Shown here: one piece after another, positions 62,693 to 64,000 of the stretch
Position numbering within the stretch: the stretch's first letter is position 1
How the letters are laid out: each line of letters begins with the position of its first letter
Assembly: GCA_035471925.1 (NCBI GenBank)
Contig: DATIPO010000053.1
Span: 12,490-76,489 of the forward strand
Source of the DNA: JANQFM01 sp035471925
GTDB taxonomy: Bacteria; Acidobacteriota; UBA6911; RPQK01; DATIPO01
Length of the DNA: 64,000 nucleotides
Direction: 5' to 3'
Translations under genes and position numbers: made by a program
Notes under the pieces: generated by a model
Told to the model about the DNA's origin: nothing
Databases searched by the model: none
What the model saw: only the letters and a program-made list of their open reading frames with translations

Positions 62693-64000
62693 ATGGCATT
62701 ACGACTCTACAACACCCTGACTCAGCAAGTGGAACCACTCCAGCCGCTGGAGGATGAGCGCGTCCGCATGTACACCTGCGGACCCACCGTCTATCACTAC
62801 GTCCACATCGGCAACTTCCGCACCTTCACGTTCCAGGATCTGCTGCGGCGCTACATTCTCTACAAGGGCTACAAGCTGACCCACGTCATGAACATCACCG
62901 ACGTGGAGGACAAGATCATTGCCAACTCCAAGGCCGAGGGCGTGCCGATCAACCAATACACCGCGCGCTACACCCAGGCCTTTCTGGACGACATGGAGGC
63001 TTTGCGCATCCAGAAGCCTGAAAAAATGCCCAGGGCCACCGAGCACATCGATGAAATGGTCGAATTGGTGCAGAAGCTTCAGAAGAACGGGCTGACCTAC
63101 GAAAGCGACGGATCGATTTACTACCGCATCCGCGGCTTCCAGGGCTACGGCAAGCTCTCCCGGGTGGAGCTGGAAGACGCCAAGGCTCAGGCCCGGGTCG
63201 ATTCCGACGAGTACACCAAGGAAAATCCCCGCGACTTCGTGCTCTGGAAAGGGCGACGCCAGGGTGAGGAGGCCTACTGGGACACTCCCCTTGGACAAGG
63301 CCGTCCCGGCTGGCACTTGGAGTGCTCGGCCATGAGCATGAGCTACCTGGGCGAGAGCTTCGACATTCACTGCGGGGGCATCGACTTGGTCTTTCCCCAC
63401 CACGAGAACGAGATCGCCCAAAGCGAAGGGGCCACGGGCAAGCCTTTCGTCAAGCATTGGGTGCATGGAGCGCACCTGATCGTAGAAGGTGAGAAGATGT
63501 CCAAGTCGGCGGGCAACTTCTACACTCTGCGCGAGATTCTGGACAAGGGATACAGTCCTCGCGCCGTGCGCTACCTGCTCAGTTCGGTCCACTACCGCAA
63601 GCAGCTCAACTTCACCTTCGAGGGCATCGAGCAGGCCTCGGCCGCCATTCAGAGGGTGGACGACGTGCTGCGCAAAGTCCGGCAGTTGTCTCCCGCGGGC
63701 CAGGACGACCACGACCTGAGTCAAGCCGTGACAAAAGCCCGGACCGATTTCGAGGAGGCTTTGGACGACGACCTCAACGTGTCCGAAGCATTGGCGGCCC
63801 TCTTTGAACTGGTGCGCCAGGCCAACTTGGCGGTTGATGCCGGCAAGGTGGGAGAGGGCAACCGCCGCGCCATCCTCAAGCTGTTTCAGGGCGCCAACTC
63901 GATCTTCGACGTCTTCCAGCTTGAGGAAGAGGAACTGCAGGACCAAGAGGTCGCCGGGCTCATCGAGGAGCGCGTCCAAGCGCGCCGCAACCGCGACTTT
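62693..64000 (+). CDS. cysS: Cysteinyl-tRNA synthetase (cut by window end)
   Basis: The frame is open from the ATG at 62693 to the last base, giving 436 residues. MYTCGPTVYHYVHIGNFRTFTF contains the zinc cysteine and the HIGN form of the HIGH motif usual in CysRS. VMNITDVEDKII, GWHLECSAMSM (zinc Cys), DLVFPHHENEIAQSEG and KMSKSAGNFYTL follow. The enzyme charges tRNA-Cys. The C-terminal anticodon-binding domain is only partly present because the window ends. Confidence 0.97.
   Translation, partial: MALRLYNTLTQQVEPLQPLEDERVRMYTCGPTVYHYVHIGNFRTFTFQDLLRRYILYKGYKLTHVMNITDVEDKIIANSKAEGVPINQYTARYTQAFLDDMEALRIQKPEKMPRATEHIDEMVELVQKLQKNGLTYESDGSIYYRIRGFQGYGKLSRVELEDAKAQARVDSDEYTKENPRDFVLWKGRRQGEEAYWDTPLGQGRPGWHLECSAMSMSYLGESFDIHCGGIDLVFPHHENEIAQSEGATGKPFVKHWVHGAHLIVEGEKMSKSAGNFYTLREILDKGYSPRAVRYLLSSVHYRKQLNFTFEGIEQASAAIQRVDDVLRKVRQLSPAGQDDHDLSQAVTKARTDFEEALDDDLNVSEALAALFELVRQANLAVDAGKVGEGNRRAILKLFQGANSIFDVFQLEEEELQDQEVAGLIEERVQARRNRDF

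Overview
This window is a GC-rich chromosomal segment of a Gram-negative-type bacterium. It looks like a member of the Acidobacteriota or a close relative. Supporting signs are the secreted acidobacterial-style VWFA protein encoded beside folE, the SpoIVB-type S55 peptidase followed by a secreted beta-propeller, the Escherichia-type domain insertion in GyrB, an RpoH-like sigma factor together with a CIRCE-controlled groESL operon, and an exosortase. No marker gene fixes the phylum, so this placement is an inference.

Layout. 1-2.1 kb: the ribF tail followed by gatC and gatA. 2.1-4.1 kb: a minus-strand unit of an FAD monooxygenase, a small protein and a frameshifted nucleotidyltransferase. 4.1-4.7 kb: a structured non-coding stretch and a CAU-anticodon tRNA. 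4.7-7.1 kb: a tightly overlapping minus-strand operon of queD, an exosortase of the XrtH type, a membrane protein with a SEC-C tail, and an HExxH membrane protein. 7.1-15.3 kb: lutC-like, pfk, a TlpA-like thioredoxin, an AAA ATPase/VWA pair, fbp-rpoH and a small zinc-ribbon gene. 15.4-21 kb (minus): queA, folE-VWFA, and rpmE-prfA-prmC. 21.1-33.4 kb: rpsA, hup, a probable replication origin, dnaA-dnaN-gyrB-gyrA, a TPR gene and rpmG. 33.4-46.3 kb: a molybdopterin oxidoreductase, a blaI/blaR1-like pair whose receptor carries EF-hands, rhodanese-sufE, small membrane and DUF genes, apaG, an ECF sigma/anti-sigma pair, and the S55 peptidase with a beta-propeller. 46.5-64 kb: smc, a Fis-like protein, purC-PHP, groESL, a GT39 glycosyltransferase, a radical SAM/mhqO/mhqD-like operon, an XRE regulator, a DEAD-box helicase, an NSS transporter, and cysS cut by the window end.

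Most of the window is housekeeping: replication start, translation, chaperones, and sugar phosphate control by pfk and fbp. There is no prophage, insertion sequence or CRISPR array. The less ordinary content is: (i) the exosortase operon with a built-in candidate membrane metallopeptidase; (ii) an M56 antirepressor-type receptor whose extracytoplasmic sensor region is made of EF-hand repeats; (iii) a family of about 100-bp intergenic repeats, four copies between 7.9 and 18.7 kb, each headed by a small hairpin; (iv) several other unexplained inverted or tandem repeats in intergenic DNA. Start codons were moved inward from the longest open frame wherever a ribosome binding site, promoter overlap or family alignment supported it.
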